In this document: piece after piece, positions 34,808 through 43,771 of the stretch
How the letters are laid out: the number at the start of each line of letters is the position of its first letter
Position numbering within the stretch: position 1 is the first letter of the stretch
Made by a program: the position numbers and the translations under genes
NCBI GenBank assembly: GCA_017535785.1
Contig: JAFXTN010000023.1
Span: forward strand, 19,347 to 83,346
Origin: Butyrivibrio sp.
GTDB taxonomy: Bacteria; Bacillota; Clostridia; Lachnospirales; Lachnospiraceae
DNA: 64,000 bases
Direction: 5' to 3'
The notes under the pieces: model-generated
What the model saw: only the letters and a program-made list of their open reading frames with translations
Databases searched by the model: none
Told to the model about the DNA's origin: nothing

Positions 34808-36324
34808 AGCTTAGAACCAGAATTTTTTCTATAATACTTATACTTTGCACAGTTTTGGGAGCGGTTTTATACGCTCGTTCGGGACAGAGCATTTTCGAGG
34901 AACATGCTTTATTTAACGGAGGAAGGAATACCGTAAGAGTTTGGTACACCGATGATGCTCTGACTCCATATCTTCAGAGCAAGGCTGTAGCATATTCGGA
35001 GACCATGAGTAAGGTAAGGATCGAGCCCGTACTGGTCTCCGGTATTGAGTATCTTGAGGCTATCAATAAGGCCTCTCTTAAGAACAGTAATTATCCGGAT
35101 CTTTTTATAATAACAAACGATTCGCTTGAAAAGGCCTATCTGGCAGGACTTGCACTTGAGATCGACAACACAGGAAATTTCCTCAAAGAGGAAACTTTCC
35201 CTAAGGCTGCCATAGATTGTGTTACTTATAACGGAAGATATATAGGATATCCTTTTTACTTCGAGACAAGTTCACTTGTTTACAACAAGACATATCTGGA
35301 GAATATGGCCAAAGAGCAGCTTGAGATGCAAAAAGAGCTGGAGTCTTTACCCGACCAGAATCCCGATGCCACTGAGGCTTTGGAAGAGGATGCCGGTGAA
35401 GGTGAAGAGGCAGCTGTAGAAGGTGAAGAGGCTGCCGAAGAGGAAGCAGAGGAAGCTATTTCCGAAGAGGCGGTTGAAGAGACTGTTTCGGATGCGATCC
35501 CCAATACCATTTCCGGAATTTTGTCTTTTGCCCAGGACTATACTGCTCCCGAACAGGTAGAAGCCGTATTTAAATGGGACGTTACAGATATTTTCTACAA
35601 CTATTTCTTTGTTGGAAATTACATGAACGTCGGTGGAGATGCCGGTGATGACGTATCTCAGATCGATATTTACAATACAGATACCATTAGCTGCATGAAG
35701 ATCTATCAGCAGCTCAATCAGTTCTTTGCTATCGATTCGGAATCTGTGGACTACGATAGCGTGGTTCAGGATTTCATCGACGGTAAGATCGTATTTACCG
35801 TTGCAACTACGGATATCCTTCGCAGGATTGAAGAGGCCAAGGCAAAGGGCGAGTGCGACTTTGAATTCGGCGTTGCCGATATGCCCGGACTTACTGGAGA
35901 CTTTAAGACTAGGACGATGTCTGTTACGGAATGTATTGTTGTTAACGGATACTCCGAACATCCTTATGAAGCCAATGCTTTTGCTAAATATCTTTGTAAA
36001 GATAATTCGGGTGATATTTATAAGATGAGCGGTAAGCTCGCTGCGCATTACAACGTAAATTATTCAGATCCCAATCTTGATACTTTTGTTGATGTTTATG
36101 CCGATTCGGTTCCTATGCCCAAGACTATTGAGACAAGCAATCTTTGGATGGAACTTGAGATAGCATTTACAAAGATCTGGAACGGAGAAGACTGCAACAG
36201 CACTTTGAAGCAGGTTTCCGAGAATATAATGAAACAGGTCACCGGAAAAGAGTATACTGAAGAGACTATACCTGATCCGAACGATGATGTTATAACTGCA
36301 GGTCTCAAAGAAGAACGCGATTAA
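34804..36324 (+). CDS. Membrane-anchored extracellular solute-binding-like protein with acidic insert
   Basis: A 506-aa exported protein. The N-terminal LRTRIFSIILILCTVLGAVL is a single hydrophobic anchor or signal; the Cys in it does not fit a lipobox. The remainder resembles family 1 ABC solute-binding proteins (VRVWYTDDALTPYL, YPDLFIITNDSLEKAYLAGL, YNGRYIGYPFYFETSSLVYNK, and IVFTVATTDILRRIEEA). A low-complexity acidic stretch of about 60 residues (EEDAGEGEEAAVEGEEAAEE and onward) interrupts the fold near residues 180-240. No permease or ATPase genes adjoin it. The ATG overlaps the argD stop. Confidence 0.8.
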   Translation: MKLRTRIFSIILILCTVLGAVLYARSGQSIFEEHALFNGGRNTVRVWYTDDALTPYLQSKAVAYSETMSKVRIEPVLVSGIEYLEAINKASLKNSNYPDLFIITNDSLEKAYLAGLALEIDNTGNFLKEETFPKAAIDCVTYNGRYIGYPFYFETSSLVYNKTYLENMAKEQLEMQKELESLPDQNPDATEALEEDAGEGEEAAVEGEEAAEEEAEEAISEEAVEETVSDAIPNTISGILSFAQDYTAPEQVEAVFKWDVTDIFYNYFFVGNYMNVGGDAGDDVSQIDIYNTDTISCMKIYQQLNQFFAIDSESVDYDSVVQDFIDGKIVFTVATTDILRRIEEAKAKGECDFEFGVADMPGLTGDFKTRTMSVTECIVVNGYSEHPYEANAFAKYLCKDNSGDIYKMSGKLAAHYNVNYSDPNLDTFVDVYADSVPMPKTIETSNLWMELEIAFTKIWNGEDCNSTLKQVSENIMKQVTGKEYTEETIPDPNDDVITAGLKEERD

Positions 36325-36346
36325 TGTTACGAACTATTAATACGAC

Positions 36347-36375
36347 TTGCACATTTTACAAAATTAGACTAGAAT
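36347..36375 (+). promoter_or_regulatory. Promoter for the comEA transcript
   Basis: TTGCAC at 36347-36352 and TAGAAT at 36370-36375 have 17-nt spacing. The leader of about 34 nt includes CGGGAGGA next to the comEA start. Confidence 0.6.
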
Positions 36376-36415
36376 AAAAAAAGCATGGTGGGGTCCTCTT
36401 AACACGGGAGGATAC

Positions 36416-37066
36416 ATGCATAAATATTTAATACCAATATTATTACTTATCACACTTACAGGGTGTACGGCATCTGAAGGCGCTTCAGAGCTGGTTTTGA
36501 CGGAAAGTGCTATGGAGAATGCGAGTTCAGATCCCGTGGATCAAAGTGAGTATGAGAGTGATATGGGATCGGCCGTAATAGAGGCGTCTGAACCGGAAGA
36601 TATCATTGTATATGTTTGCGGTGCGGTCAATGATCCCGGAGTATATACATTGTCTTCGAATAGCAGAGCGGATGATGCGGTCACCACAGCTGGAGGCTTT
36701 TCGGAGGAAGCGGATATCAATTATGTGAACCTTGCAGCTCCGATATCGGATGGAAGCAAACTTTTTATTCCTACGAAGGAAGAAGTGCAAAGTTCAGGTG
36801 GATCGATCAAGGAACCTTCGATCGGAGAAGGCGGACAAGATGATCTATATCCAAACAGTTCTTCAAATGATGGTCTTATCAACATCAATACGGCTTCCAA
36901 AGAGGAGCTTAAGACACTTCCCGGTGTCGGCGATGTTACTGCCGATAAGATAATCGACTATAGGCAGAAGAACGGTGAATTTAAAAGTATTGAGGATATC
37001 AAAAAGGTATCCGGAATTAAAGATAAACTTTTTTCCAAGATCAAGGAAAAAATAACTACATCATAA
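36416..37066 (+). CDS. comEA: ComEA-family DNA-binding lipoprotein
   Basis: A 216-aa DNA receptor-like protein. The N-terminus (MHKYLIPILLLITLTGCTAS) is a lipoprotein signal with lipobox LTGC, so it should be lipid-anchored rather than helix-anchored. A SLBB domain follows (IIVYVCGAVNDPGVYTLSSN), then an acidic Ser-rich linker. The C-terminal helix-hairpin-helix domain (ININTASKEELKTLPGVGDV and IEDIKKVSGIKDKLFSKIKE) binds DNA in competence proteins. comEC lies four genes downstream, with a two-component module between them. Confidence 0.92.
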   Translation: MHKYLIPILLLITLTGCTASEGASELVLTESAMENASSDPVDQSEYESDMGSAVIEASEPEDIIVYVCGAVNDPGVYTLSSNSRADDAVTTAGGFSEEADINYVNLAAPISDGSKLFIPTKEEVQSSGGSIKEPSIGEGGQDDLYPNSSSNDGLININTASKEELKTLPGVGDVTADKIIDYRQKNGEFKSIEDIKKVSGIKDKLFSKIKEKITTS

Positions 37067-37096
37067 CAAAAAAATATTATAGGGAACGGTGGAGCA

Positions 37097-37780
37097 ATGG
37101 GAAAAGTAGCGCTGGTAGTTGATGATGAAAGAAGTATCGTAAAAGGAATCAAGTACAGTCTTGAGCAGGACGACATTATGGTTGAATGCGCGTATAACGG
37201 TGAGGATGCTGTAACAATGGCATCTAAGAGAAGTTATGACGTTGTCATTCTTGATGTTATGCTTCCTGCAATGTCAGGATTTGAGGTTTGTCAGAAGATC
37301 AGAGAATTTTCTGATGTGCCTATCATTATCCTTACTGCAAAGGGTGAAGACATGGATAAGATCCTCGGCCTTGATTATGGTGCTGATGATTATCTTACCA
37401 AGCCTTTCAATGTTCTTGAGCTTAAAGCCAGAATCAAGGCTATCATGAGACGTTTTGCCAAGAACAATCCTGAAGAGGACAGCATGGTATTCGGTAATCT
37501 TAAGATCAACCAGGAATACAGACGTGTATATATCAAGGATAAGGAGATCAATATCACAGGACGTGAATATGAAGTCCTTGAGTTCCTTGCATCTCATCCC
37601 GGAAGAATCTATTCAAGAGATATGCTTCTTGATGCGATCTGGGGCGAGAAGTTCGTTGGTGATGCAAGAACAGTAGACGTTCATATCAGAAGACTGCGTG
37701 AGAAGATTGAAGAGAACGCCAGCGATCCTCAGTATGTAAAGACTAAGTGGGGCAGCGGTTATTATTTCCAGATGAACTAA
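37097..37780 (+). CDS. OmpR/PhoB-family response regulator
   Basis: A 227-aa DNA-binding regulator. The receiver phospho-acceptor is Asp53 in VVILDVMLPAMSG, with the acidic pair VVDDERS and Lys in DDYLTKPFN. The C-terminal winged helix has REYEVLEFLASHPGRIYSRD and RTVDVHIRRLREKIEEN. It sits 7 nt upstream of its kinase. Position between comEA and comEC suggests a role in controlling surface or DNA uptake functions, but that is inference. Confidence 0.94.
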   Translation: MGKVALVVDDERSIVKGIKYSLEQDDIMVECAYNGEDAVTMASKRSYDVVILDVMLPAMSGFEVCQKIREFSDVPIIILTAKGEDMDKILGLDYGADDYLTKPFNVLELKARIKAIMRRFAKNNPEEDSMVFGNLKINQEYRRVYIKDKEINITGREYEVLEFLASHPGRIYSRDMLLDAIWGEKFVGDARTVDVHIRRLREKIEENASDPQYVKTKWGSGYYFQMN

Positions 37781-37787
37781 TATTGAT

Positions 37788-39302
37788 ATGAAATCAGAAG
37801 CTTATGTATCCGATAGCTCATCAAAGCTATCTTCGTTTAAAGAATTATTCAGAAGTCTAAAAGCACATTTCTTTATAGCGATATTTTTGACAGGACTTGC
37901 ATGTTGTATAACCATGCATGTCCTGATCTTAAATGACTATGAGCAACGTGCTGTCAATGTCAGGATCTCAGAGATGACTACTCAGGTGAGATTACTGGCC
38001 AATCGCCTTATAAAATACAATTACATGCAAGATCCCGATGATCCGGTCATCAATGCTGAGATTGATTATTTGTCCAATTTCAACAACGGTCGTTTGCTCG
38101 TTGTTAATGATGATCTTATGGTCATCAAGGATACCTATGGTAAGAGCCTTGGAAAGACTATCGTATCTGAAGAGACGATCACTTGTCTTAAAGAGGGTAC
38201 TAAGGGTACTTATGCTTATTTTGACAAACAGAACGGGCTTATAGAATTGGTCGTTCCGGTTGTGGAAGATAAACAATCGGAAGGAAGTGATGTTGTTGAT
38301 ACCGACAAGATCGAGGTTGTACGCGGTGCGGTCATGTTAAGTATTTCAATGGATCCGATCCACCGCTCTTTGATAAAGCTTAGTAGGCAGATCGCTGTTT
38401 ATGAAGGTCTTATCATAATTACGATACTTATCATAGCTCTTATGCTTGCGCATAAGCTGATGAAGCCGTTTGATAAGATCACAGCTGATATCAATGAAGT
38501 TAAGGCGGGTTATACCGAAGATTCTATAGAGATTCCTAAATTAACAGAGGCAAGACATATTGCGATAGCGTTTAATTCACTTCTAAGACGAATGAAAGTA
38601 TTGGATGATTCCAGACAGGAATTCGTATCAAACGTGTCTCATGAGCTTAGAACCCCTATCACTTCAATGAAGGTTCTTGCGGATTCTCTTTTATCTATGG
38701 GTGAAGAGGCGCCTGTTGAGATATACAGGGATTTCATGGAAGACATAGGAAAAGAAGTAGACAGAGAAAACAAGATCATTGGAGATCTTCTTACTCTTGT
38801 TAAGCTTGATAAAAAGAATCCTGAGCTTGAGGTCAAGAGCGTCGACATTGAAGCTCTTATCGAGGGCGTTTTAAAGAGGATCAAGCCGATAGCGATGCAG
38901 AGAGATATCGAGCTTATATTTGAAAGTAAACGTTCCGTTACCGCGGAGATTGATGAGGTCAAGATATCTCAGGTCATGACCAACCTTGTGGAGAATGCCG
39001 TTAAGTACAATAAGGACGGCGGAAGTGTGAAGGTTGTTCTTGATGCGGATCATCAGAATTTCACCGTAAAGGTAATGGATACGGGCGTAGGAATCCCCGA
39101 AGATGCGTTGGAGCATGTATTTGAGAGATTCTACCGTGTTGATAAATCCAGATCCAGAGAGATCGGTGGTACCGGTCTTGGACTTGCGATCGCAAGAAGT
39201 GCCGTACTTATGCATAGAGGCACAATTGATGTAGATAGTAAACTTGGAGTCGGAACGACATTTACTGTAAAGATTCCTTTGATATTAGCAGCTGAGAAAT
39301 GA
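37788..39302 (+). CDS. Sensor histidine kinase (HAMP-HisKA-HATPase)
   Basis: A 504-aa membrane kinase. Two membrane helices (~29-50 and ~205-228) bracket an extracellular sensor of about 155 residues. A HAMP linker follows (LMKPFDKITADINEVKAG). The phospho-accepting His285 is in FVSNVSHELRTPITSMKVL. The ATPase domain has NLVENAVKYN, DTGVGIPE and GTGLGLAIARS. The stop overlaps the next gene by ATGA. It forms a pair with the regulator at 37097-37780. The signal it senses is unknown. Confidence 0.94.
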   Translation: MKSEAYVSDSSSKLSSFKELFRSLKAHFFIAIFLTGLACCITMHVLILNDYEQRAVNVRISEMTTQVRLLANRLIKYNYMQDPDDPVINAEIDYLSNFNNGRLLVVNDDLMVIKDTYGKSLGKTIVSEETITCLKEGTKGTYAYFDKQNGLIELVVPVVEDKQSEGSDVVDTDKIEVVRGAVMLSISMDPIHRSLIKLSRQIAVYEGLIIITILIIALMLAHKLMKPFDKITADINEVKAGYTEDSIEIPKLTEARHIAIAFNSLLRRMKVLDDSRQEFVSNVSHELRTPITSMKVLADSLLSMGEEAPVEIYRDFMEDIGKEVDRENKIIGDLLTLVKLDKKNPELEVKSVDIEALIEGVLKRIKPIAMQRDIELIFESKRSVTAEIDEVKISQVMTNLVENAVKYNKDGGSVKVVLDADHQNFTVKVMDTGVGIPEDALEHVFERFYRVDKSRSREIGGTGLGLAIARSAVLMHRGTIDVDSKLGVGTTFTVKIPLILAAEK

Positions 39303-40252
39303 TTGGGTTACCTGATATGATTTTCAAAAAGAGAGGCTTGTCCAACAAAATAGCGGTTATCTGCGGTGTCCTTTTTGCCGCTTTATTTGCGGTGTCTTGT
39401 TCCAAGCAATCGGCTACCGCCAATAATGTGAAGATATACTATGTCGACGCAAAGGGTAATCAGATCGAGTCATGGAACAGTGAGATCAAGGCTAATACTA
39501 TGGATACCGATGAAGCTGTCGGCGTCCTTATTGAGGAATTGTCCAAGAAAATAGTTACTTCCAAAGCTCAGGCTGCAATTTCAGAGCCTGTTAAGCTTAA
39601 GAAGTTTTCCGTTGAAGAGGACGAGGTTAAGCTTGATTTCTTTGCTGAATATGATCAGCTTGGAAGAATTGATGAGGTTCTTCACAGAGCTGCGATAGTA
39701 AGAACTCTTACTCAGCTAAAGAAGATAAATTATGTATCTTTTTCCGTGGAAGGTCAGCCGATCACGGATCACCTCGGAAATAAGATAGGAAAAATGAAAT
39801 CCGAGGATTTTATATACGATATCGGTAATGAAATGAATACCTACAAGCAGTATGAGATCAAGCTTTATTTTGCCAACGAAGCGAACGATAAGCTTGTTCC
39901 CGTGTACAGAGCTGTTGCATATAACAGCAGTGCATCGCTTGAGAAGATGGCTGTGGAGCAGATCATTGCAGGACCCAACAACAATCAGGTCCGTCCTACG
40001 ATCGCGCCCGGTACAAAAGTTAATAATCTTAGTATAAAAGATGGCGTATGCCATATTGATTTTTCGGAAGAATTTCTCTCTGAACCTTTCGAAGTTGATC
40101 CTGAACTGGTCATTTATTCGATCGTAGACACTGTTACGGAATTTCCTGAAGTAAAAAGTGTTCAGATAAAGGTTGACGGTCAGACTGATTTTATCTTCAG
40201 AGATTTCCAGATCACAGGATTATATGAGAGAAATACAGATCTGATCTACTGA
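39299..40252 (+). CDS. GerMN-domain lipoprotein
   Basis: A 317-aa exported protein. The N-terminal NKIAVICGVLFAALFAVSC gives a signal peptide with a Cys that could be lipidated (AVSC, an acceptable but not ideal lipobox). Two GerMN domains follow: the first around KIYYVDAKGNQIESWN, the second around IKLYFANEANDKLVPVYRAV and EKMAVEQIIAGPNNNQVRPT. GerMN domains occur in spore germination and signalling lipoproteins. The ATG overlaps the kinase stop. The order regulator-kinase-GerMN lipoprotein resembles actinobacterial MtrA-MtrB-LpqB. Confidence 0.87.
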   Translation: MIGLPDMIFKKRGLSNKIAVICGVLFAALFAVSCSKQSATANNVKIYYVDAKGNQIESWNSEIKANTMDTDEAVGVLIEELSKKIVTSKAQAAISEPVKLKKFSVEEDEVKLDFFAEYDQLGRIDEVLHRAAIVRTLTQLKKINYVSFSVEGQPITDHLGNKIGKMKSEDFIYDIGNEMNTYKQYEIKLYFANEANDKLVPVYRAVAYNSSASLEKMAVEQIIAGPNNNQVRPTIAPGTKVNNLSIKDGVCHIDFSEEFLSEPFEVDPELVIYSIVDTVTEFPEVKSVQIKVDGQTDFIFRDFQITGLYERNTDLIY

Positions 40253-40278
40253 TCTTAAGGAGTTTTGTTTATATATTT

Positions 40279-42570
40279 ATGAAAAGGCCGTTGGTTATTG
40301 CATCATTATTGATCACGGCGATTGTCTTTATTTATCTTTTGATTTCTTTTGATAATGATATCTATGTGCCTCCGAAAGAGCCGGACGGCTCTTTCACGGA
40401 GTGCATCGGAGTAGTTTCCAAGAAAGAATTAAAAATCTTATATTCGGGCGATACAGTTAATGTTATTTATCTTGTGCCCAAAGAAAAAAAGAGGAGCAAG
40501 GCCAAATACATAGAATGCTACCTTGAAGAGGACGATGATGAGCTTCCTAATATAGGAGAAGAAGTTCTTGTTGCAGGTAAAGCCTATTGTTTTAAGCCGC
40601 CTCGTAATCCGGGAGAATTTGACAGTCGTCTTTATTATTCAACTTTGAAAATTGCATATAGGATAAAAAACGCCCATATTACCGCAAGAAACGGTAAGAA
40701 GGACATCTTGAGAGAAAAACTTTGCATCCTAAGATACAGGCTTGAAGGAATGCTCGATAACTGCCTTGCTGAAGAGGACAGTGCCGTTATGAAGGCGATG
40801 CTTTTGGGAGATAGGGCGTTTATGGATGAGGAGATAAAAGAGCTTTATAAGAACAGTGGGATCGTACACATACTCGCTGTCAGCGGTCTTCACATCTCTA
40901 TATTGGGCATGGGATTGTATAAATTCTTAAAGCGTTTAAAGCTTCAGAATGTAGTATGCTCCGTGCTTCCGATATTGTTTATGTATCTCTATGGGGAAAT
41001 GTGCGGGATTTCTTCATCTTCATTCAGAGCGATCGGCATGTTCGTACTCCGCCTTACCGCTCCGCTTATAGGAAGGACGTATGATCTGTTGTCGGCGCTT
41101 GCGCTAACCGAGATGCTTCTCATTATCGATCAGCCGCTATATCTTTTTAACAGCGGATTTTTGTTTTCCTTCGGCGCGGTCATCGGAATAACCGTAGTTA
41201 AGCCAAGACTCGAGGAAATGATCCTTTTGATCTTAAATTTAAAAGTCAGGATAAGCAGAAATCTTGTGATACAAGGTCTTTTGTCGGGAATCTCCGTCGT
41301 GCTCGTGACGCTTCCCGTATATCTTGAATTCTATTATACTTACCCGATCTACTCGCTTATAACGAATATCATTGTGATCCCTTTGATGGGACTTCTGCTA
41401 GTGTGCGGTGTATTGTCTTGCGCAGCAGGTGGCCTATTGGGGGCGGGGTTAGTGGTCCGGTTTCTGAATATTCCGGGGATCGCGGTCCATTACATTCTTT
41501 TGCTGTATAAATATCTGTGCGGATTTCAGAATTCGATACCGGGAAACATCTTGTACTTAGGGAATAAGGAAGGTTATAGGATCGTTATCTATTATGTGAT
41601 GCTTGGGATAGCGCTTTTTTTAATAAAAAAGGATAAGGAAAAGCATGATAGAGAGCGGACATGGCAGATCATAAGAGCGCTGATCATTCCGGCAGCTCTT
41701 TTTATCCTGACAATAAATATCCCGGGCGGCCTTAAGATAACTGCGATCGATGTCGGCCAAGGCGATGGGATAGTTATTTCTACGGGCTGCAGCAATATTT
41801 TGATCGACGGAGGTAGCAGCAGTAACGATAAAGTTGGGAAATATTCGCTGATCCCGTTCCTAAGCTATGAAGGAATAGGAGTGCTGGATGCCGTGATCGT
41901 AAGCCACGAGGATGAGGATCATATTTCGGGGATACTTGAGATCATGGATGGCATGGAAAAGGGCGGGATTAGGATAAAGACGCTTGTTTTGCCGGATGTA
42001 GCGGCAGCTACAAGGGAGAGCAACTATCATAAGCTTGAAAAACGGGCAAAAGAGCTGAAGATACCGGTAAAGTACATAAGTAAAGGCGAGAAGTTTGAGC
42101 TTAAGGTAAAAACAGGGTTTATGAGCGAAAAGCTAGAATTTACCTGTCTTAATCCGACGAAAAAAATGGAGACGGAAGGCGCTAATGCGTACTCTGGTGT
42201 ATTACATATGCGCTATGGCTCTTTTACAGCTCTTTTTACGGGCGATGTGGAAAAAGAGGGAGAGGAACAGCTTAAACAGACAATAAGCCAAAATACGGAA
42301 AAATATGGCGAAATAACGCTGCTTAAAGTTGCGCACCATGGCTCCGCATATACAACGGATGAAGAATTTCTTGAGATGACGAAGCCAAAGCTTGCAGTCA
42401 TCAGCTGCGGCGTGAACAACAGCTACGGTCACCCGCACGCAGAGCTCCTTGAAAGACTTGAGCAGTACGGAACGAAGATATATCGCACCGATGAGCTGGG
42501 TGCGGTGAGCATCAGCGTATCAAGAAAAGGAGAGGTTAGGATAAAAAGTACTTTAATACCCGGGCAATAA
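40279..42570 (+). CDS. comEC: ComEC/Rec2 DNA uptake channel protein
   Basis: A 763-aa membrane protein that moves single-stranded DNA across the membrane. An N-terminal helix and OB-like domain come first. The competence domain has MKAMLLGDRAF and VHILAVSGLHISILGMGLY (~170-215), followed by multiple membrane helices. The C-terminal metallo-beta-lactamase-like domain (~485 onward) includes ITAIDVGQGDGIVISTG, VIVSHEDEDHISG and VAHHGSAYTT, so the metal ligands are present and a nuclease role is plausible. AAGGAG is upstream. holA lies downstream on the same strand but two minus-strand genes intervene. Confidence 0.94.
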   Translation: MKRPLVIASLLITAIVFIYLLISFDNDIYVPPKEPDGSFTECIGVVSKKELKILYSGDTVNVIYLVPKEKKRSKAKYIECYLEEDDDELPNIGEEVLVAGKAYCFKPPRNPGEFDSRLYYSTLKIAYRIKNAHITARNGKKDILREKLCILRYRLEGMLDNCLAEEDSAVMKAMLLGDRAFMDEEIKELYKNSGIVHILAVSGLHISILGMGLYKFLKRLKLQNVVCSVLPILFMYLYGEMCGISSSSFRAIGMFVLRLTAPLIGRTYDLLSALALTEMLLIIDQPLYLFNSGFLFSFGAVIGITVVKPRLEEMILLILNLKVRISRNLVIQGLLSGISVVLVTLPVYLEFYYTYPIYSLITNIIVIPLMGLLLVCGVLSCAAGGLLGAGLVVRFLNIPGIAVHYILLLYKYLCGFQNSIPGNILYLGNKEGYRIVIYYVMLGIALFLIKKDKEKHDRERTWQIIRALIIPAALFILTINIPGGLKITAIDVGQGDGIVISTGCSNILIDGGSSSNDKVGKYSLIPFLSYEGIGVLDAVIVSHEDEDHISGILEIMDGMEKGGIRIKTLVLPDVAAATRESNYHKLEKRAKELKIPVKYISKGEKFELKVKTGFMSEKLEFTCLNPTKKMETEGANAYSGVLHMRYGSFTALFTGDVEKEGEEQLKQTISQNTEKYGEITLLKVAHHGSAYTTDEEFLEMTKPKLAVISCGVNNSYGHPHAELLERLEQYGTKIYRTDELGAVSISVSRKGEVRIKSTLIPGQ

Positions 42571-42571
42571 A

Positions 42572-42610
42572 AAACAGGCATGGCGAAGATCGCTATGCCT
42601 GTTCGTTTAT
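42572..42610. terminator. Bidirectional terminator between comEC and the DUF4234 gene
   Basis: AACAGGCATGGCG and CGCTATGCCTGTT pair around AAGAT. The minus-strand side has TTTTTTATTG, the plus side only CGTTTAT, so it is stronger for the minus strand. Confidence 0.8.
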
Positions 42611-42645
42611 ATTCAAATATCTATCTCGATGTCAGAAACCGTCTA

Positions 42646-43254
42646 TTAGAATGAATAGCCGTTTGCTCTGTTATATCCCTCGCAGATAGCGTTCATGTTC
42701 TTGATAAGGATATGGAGACCAATGAAAACACCGATACCGCAAAGGAGTGATCCGATAACCATCCAAAGGAGTACTGTTGTACCGTTTTCTTCAAATGCCA
42801 TTCCGTATCTGGGAGCATTGTTGCTAAGTCTGTTAGCTAATTTGTAGTACCAGTAGTATGAATAGATACCGCAAGTTACCATGCTAAGAAGGATGTAACC
42901 AACAAGACCTGTAGTTTCTTCTCCGTCACCTGCACATGCGATGTTAGCATCTTTGGCAAGTGTATAAATGAAGTAATAAGAATAGATTCCGCAAGTAATG
43001 ATTGAAAGAAGGACCATTACAAGAAGATTTCTGTCTGTCTTAAGCGGAGCATTTCCTGTAAAGGCACCGTTGTTACCGTTAAATGTATTCTTTACATCGT
43101 TGACTGCGCTTGTGAAATCCTGCTCAGCTGAATTAAATGCGTTATTAGCTGCATTCTCGAGCTGCTGGATTGTATCGCCTGCTACTTCCTTTCCGCAATT
43201 TGGACATACCTTGGTTCCCTCAGGTACTTCGTGACCACAATTTTTACAAAACAT
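42646..43254 (-). CDS. Zinc-ribbon DUF4234 membrane protein
   Basis: A 202-aa protein. An N-terminal zinc ribbon (MFCKNCGHEVPEGTKVCPNC) is followed by an Asn-rich linker. Two similar halves then carry LLSIITCGIYSYYFIYTLAKD and LLSMVTCGIYSYYWYYKLANR, the DUF4234 repeat with paired membrane helices, and a last helix ends the protein. The ATG at 43254 has a strong GGAGGAG upstream; a longer open frame to 43314 has none. The function is unknown. It sits 10 nt after the DUF2752 gene. Confidence 0.85.
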   Translation of the reverse strand: MFCKNCGHEVPEGTKVCPNCGKEVAGDTIQQLENAANNAFNSAEQDFTSAVNDVKNTFNGNNGAFTGNAPLKTDRNLLVMVLLSIITCGIYSYYFIYTLAKDANIACAGDGEETTGLVGYILLSMVTCGIYSYYWYYKLANRLSNNAPRYGMAFEENGTTVLLWMVIGSLLCGIGVFIGLHILIKNMNAICEGYNRANGYSF

Positions 43255-43264
43255 ACTTCTCCTC

Positions 43265-43654
43265 CTAGAAAAAAGATTTAATAATTTTATATATGAACCC
43301 ATTTTGGGGCTCAAAGCTAACTATTGTATCGCTTGGATCAAACAACCTGTACATATATACAACAACGTAAAGAACGATAATGTTGCACATGATAAAAGAA
43401 AAAATTTTCTTTGGGATCCTTTTTTTGTTAAGTATCAGAACAGCGGCAGGAAGGGGAACCCAGAATAATGGGTGAAACCTAAATGCAGATTTAAGATCGA
43501 GCCTTAACGCGGAATGAACTCCTCTTGTCGTTCCGCATCCCATGCAAGATACCCCTGTTAAGAACCTTATCGGGCAACCGATTCCGACAAAATGGAAGAT
43601 CACATATAACAAAACTATAGCGATAACAGCTATCCAAAAATCTTTGTTCTTCAT
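43265..43654 (-). CDS. DUF2752 small membrane protein
   Basis: A 129-aa protein with three hydrophobic segments. The DUF2752 signature is CPIRFLTGVSCMGCGTTRGV, with closely spaced cysteines, followed by ALRLDLKSAFRFHPLFW. The function is unknown. It is directly upstream of the zinc-ribbon DUF4234 gene on the same strand, a pairing I take to be an operon. Confidence 0.87.
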   Translation of the reverse strand: MKNKDFWIAVIAIVLLYVIFHFVGIGCPIRFLTGVSCMGCGTTRGVHSALRLDLKSAFRFHPLFWVPLPAAVLILNKKRIPKKIFSFIMCNIIVLYVVVYMYRLFDPSDTIVSFEPQNGFIYKIIKSFF

Positions 43655-43771
43655 AACATGCCAAGTATAACATATTAGAAAATTTAATGAAACAAATTAT
43701 AAATAAAAAGTCTGAAGATGGTGAGTTTTTGGGATTTCTATGGTAACATAAAGGCTGGAGTGTGAAATGAA

